Shown: positions 63,601 through 64,000 of the stretch, in pieces
How the letters are laid out: each line of letters opens with the position of its first letter
Position numbering within the stretch: position 1 is the first letter of the stretch
Origin: Pomacea canaliculata
Taxonomy: Eukaryota; Mollusca; Gastropoda; Architaenioglossa; Ampullariidae
Direction: 5' to 3'
DNA: 64,000 bases
NCBI RefSeq assembly: GCF_003073045.1
Contig: NC_037595.1
Location: forward strand, 5,258,227 to 5,322,226
Made by a program: the position numbers and the translations under genes
The notes under the pieces: generated by a model
Database searches by the model: none
Told to the model about the DNA's origin: nothing
What the model saw: the letters and a program-made list of their open reading frames with translations, nothing else

Positions 63601-64000
63601 ATTTAAGTTTTATAAATTCTTCAAAAAAGTTTCAGCTATGTTTTAAAGGTATTGCTTTAAATAAAGATCCCCTGAGACTTGATACCTCATTTTTGGTAAT
63701 GTCCCATATAGAATTATTGCAAATGCTATCAATCTCAGGATGGTGATGAAACAAATTCGGTGATTGTTTAGTAAGTAGCAAATAAGTGAAATACTGACTT
63801 TTCTTCAGTTCTGCTGCATTAATGTCATAGCAAGCAACACCACCACTTGGATCGTTAAAGTGTTAAATATTTGGTTCTTCATTGAGTTCTTTATGAACAA
63901 ACTTGAAGAGTGGTCTGTGTGCCTTTGCTTCAGAAATAGCCATGGTCATAGCACCATACACAGCCACGGGAAGTGGACAGTTGACTCTTGAACCTGGCAA
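42676..64000 (+). CDS. ITSN1: Intersectin (EH-EH-coiled coil-SH3 endocytic scaffold), 5' part
   Basis: 28 exons in phase: 42676-42778, 44106-44169, 44873-45102, 45590-45712, 46100-46127, 46319-46410, 46784-46847, 47035-47222, 47618-47737, 49357-49507, 49737-49848, 50238-50387, 50789-50929, 51139-51223, 51741-51880, 52052-52215, 52572-52600, 53682-53864, 54085-54185, 55354-55511, 55799-55925, 56533-56679, 57227-57285, 58383-58462, 59022-59191, 61712-63073, 63494-63521, 63934 to edge. EH1 ([38 protein letters not shown]) and EH2 ([20 protein letters not shown]) carry EF loops and the NPF-pocket Trp. Then a Glu/Gln/Arg coiled coil, a DPF motif (53834-53842), SH3A ([12 protein letters not shown]), SH3B ([12 protein letters not shown]), SH3C ([19 protein letters not shown]), a 454-residue insert, and the start of SH3D ([20 protein letters not shown]). 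Intersectin links clathrin adaptors, dynamin and actin regulators. The 3' part (SH3E, possibly DH-PH-C2) is outside. Intron 2 has a GC donor. Confidence 0.96.
44210..44251 (-). mobile_element. 42-bp retro-insertion with 13-bp target-site duplication
   Basis: A close copy of the 31640-31680 block, bracketed by AGTAATTACTGTT at 44197-44209 and 44252-44264. It lies in intersectin intron 2, 40 bp downstream of that intron's GC donor. Confidence 0.8.
48680..49060 (+). repeat. Probable retroelement 3' tail
   Basis: The stretch ends CCCTTTGGGACAAATAAAGC then TTATCTTAAAA, with an AATAAA signal, which resembles the 3' end of non-LTR elements. No coding blocks are recognised and the 5' limit is arbitrary. 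Lies in the intersectin intron 47738-49356, which otherwise shows nothing. Confidence 0.35.
52256..52500 (+). repeat. tRNA-derived SINE copy
   Basis: The tRNA-like head has A-box-like TAGTTGAGGGGTTAGAAC and B-box-like GTTCAAATC. The body has TGAATGGGTACTTGGATT and GGTGAAGGTAGGGTAGGG. It is the clearest copy in the window and lies in the intron before the 29-nt intersectin exon at 52572. No tail or duplication was defined. Confidence 0.65.
56160..56460 (-). mobile_element. LINE C-terminal fragment
   Basis: The minus strand encodes [32 protein letters not shown] and [19 protein letters not shown], the characteristic C-terminus of an APE-type non-LTR RT ([13 protein letters not shown]). Broken by shifts. 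Lies in an intersectin intron. Confidence 0.85.
57320..57855 (-). repeat. tRNA-derived SINE copy split by a hAT element
   Basis: The minus strand begins AGGACCAAGTGGCTAGAGCA (A-box-like), is interrupted at the hAT element, and resumes with body motifs TTGATACCTGATTCCTTAAA and GGGTCAGGATAGGTAAAGC. The two halves sit directly either side of 57486-57781. Confidence 0.5.
57494..57773. mobile_element. Non-autonomous hAT-type element, 280 bp
   Basis: Ends CAGGGGTGCCCAAC ... GTTTGGGCACCACTG are inverted repeats. The flanking 8-bp duplications are ATTTAATG (57486-57493) and ATCTAATG (57774-57781), 7 of 8 matching. The terminus style is shared with the element at 30460. No transposase. Confidence 0.8.
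59192..61711 (+). other. Intersectin intron between SH3C and the giant exon
   Basis: 2.5 kb, AT-rich, with poly-A/T runs (59370-59385, 61299-61327). A short exon-like patch near 60504 has an acceptor but an in-frame stop in the required phase. Nothing else recognised. Confidence 0.5.
61712..63073 (+). other. Giant intersectin exon: disordered linker between SH3C and SH3D
   Basis: 1,362 nt (454 codons), phase 0 at both ends. Acceptor ATGTTGTGCAG, donor ACTGAG|GTGCAT, uninterrupted reading frame. It starts with a basic/proline stretch ([16 protein letters not shown]) and then is rich in Ser, Thr, Asp and Gly. Short hydrophobic-acidic motifs recur: [30 protein letters not shown], and LFFDDPF, which contains DPF and FxDxF (62903-62917), the types bound by the AP-2 alpha ear. 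Four 29-residue repeats lie at 62306-62653. All other exons of the gene here are 28-230 nt. Vertebrate intersectin has only a short linker at this place. Confidence 0.85.
62306..62653 (+). repeat. Coding tandem repeat, 4 x 87 bp
   Basis: Four in-frame 29-residue units. Unit 1 ([16 protein letters not shown]...) is the most diverged; units 2-4 share [20 protein letters not shown] and ASSGQS. Units 3 and 4 are the most alike at DNA level, suggesting stepwise recent duplication. Confidence 0.9.

Overview
The window is nuclear DNA of an animal: AT-rich, intron-dense genes with GT-AG introns, long non-coding stretches and debris of LINEs, tRNA-derived SINEs, hAT-type DNA elements and one solo LTR. 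Gene content (an animal glutathionyl-hydroquinone reductase, a Syp/SYNCRIP-type RNA-binding protein, CRYZL1, intersectin) and repeat style suggest a lophotrochozoan, most likely a mollusc and perhaps a gastropod. The species cannot be read from sequence alone, and all exon joins below were made by hand from splice signals, reading phase and family similarity.

Layout, left to right. (1) 898-4832, minus: 5' part of a glutathionyl-hydroquinone reductase, running off the left edge. (2) 6422-13001, minus: complete SYNCRIP/hnRNP Q-R orthologue, 11 coding exons, 620 aa, with a leader exon near 14.6 kb. (3) 17727-32098, minus: a second, divergent gene of the same family, 12 coding exons, 612 aa, in head-to-tail tandem with the first. 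Three central exons have identical lengths in the two genes, but RRM2 and the C-terminal tail are eroded in the second. Its introns hold three LINE fragments, a solo LTR, a hAT element and a 41-bp retro-insertion. (4) 32989-33070 and 33920-34001, minus: two tRNA-Leu genes identical except for the wobble base of the anticodon (UAG and AAG). (5) 36339-41675, minus: complete CRYZL1 (quinone oxidoreductase-like 1), 11 coding exons, 353 aa. (6) 42676 to the right edge, plus: intersectin, 28 coding exons in the window, from EH1 to the start of SH3D.

CRYZL1 and intersectin are divergently transcribed from about 1 kb of shared upstream sequence, the same head-to-head order as human CRYZL1-ITSN1. The two RNA-binding genes share upstream motifs (an ATGGC core next to TCACGTGAC) and begin coding directly after a splice acceptor.

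The most unusual item is a 1,362-nt in-frame exon of intersectin (61712-63073). It inserts 454 Ser/Thr-rich, probably disordered residues between SH3C and SH3D, includes four 29-residue tandem repeats and a motif of the AP-2-binding type, and has no counterpart in the vertebrate protein as I know it. Second is the asymmetric decay of the tandem SYNCRIP-like paralogue. Third is a family of roughly 40-bp retro-insertions, two of them bounded by 12-13 bp target-site duplications.
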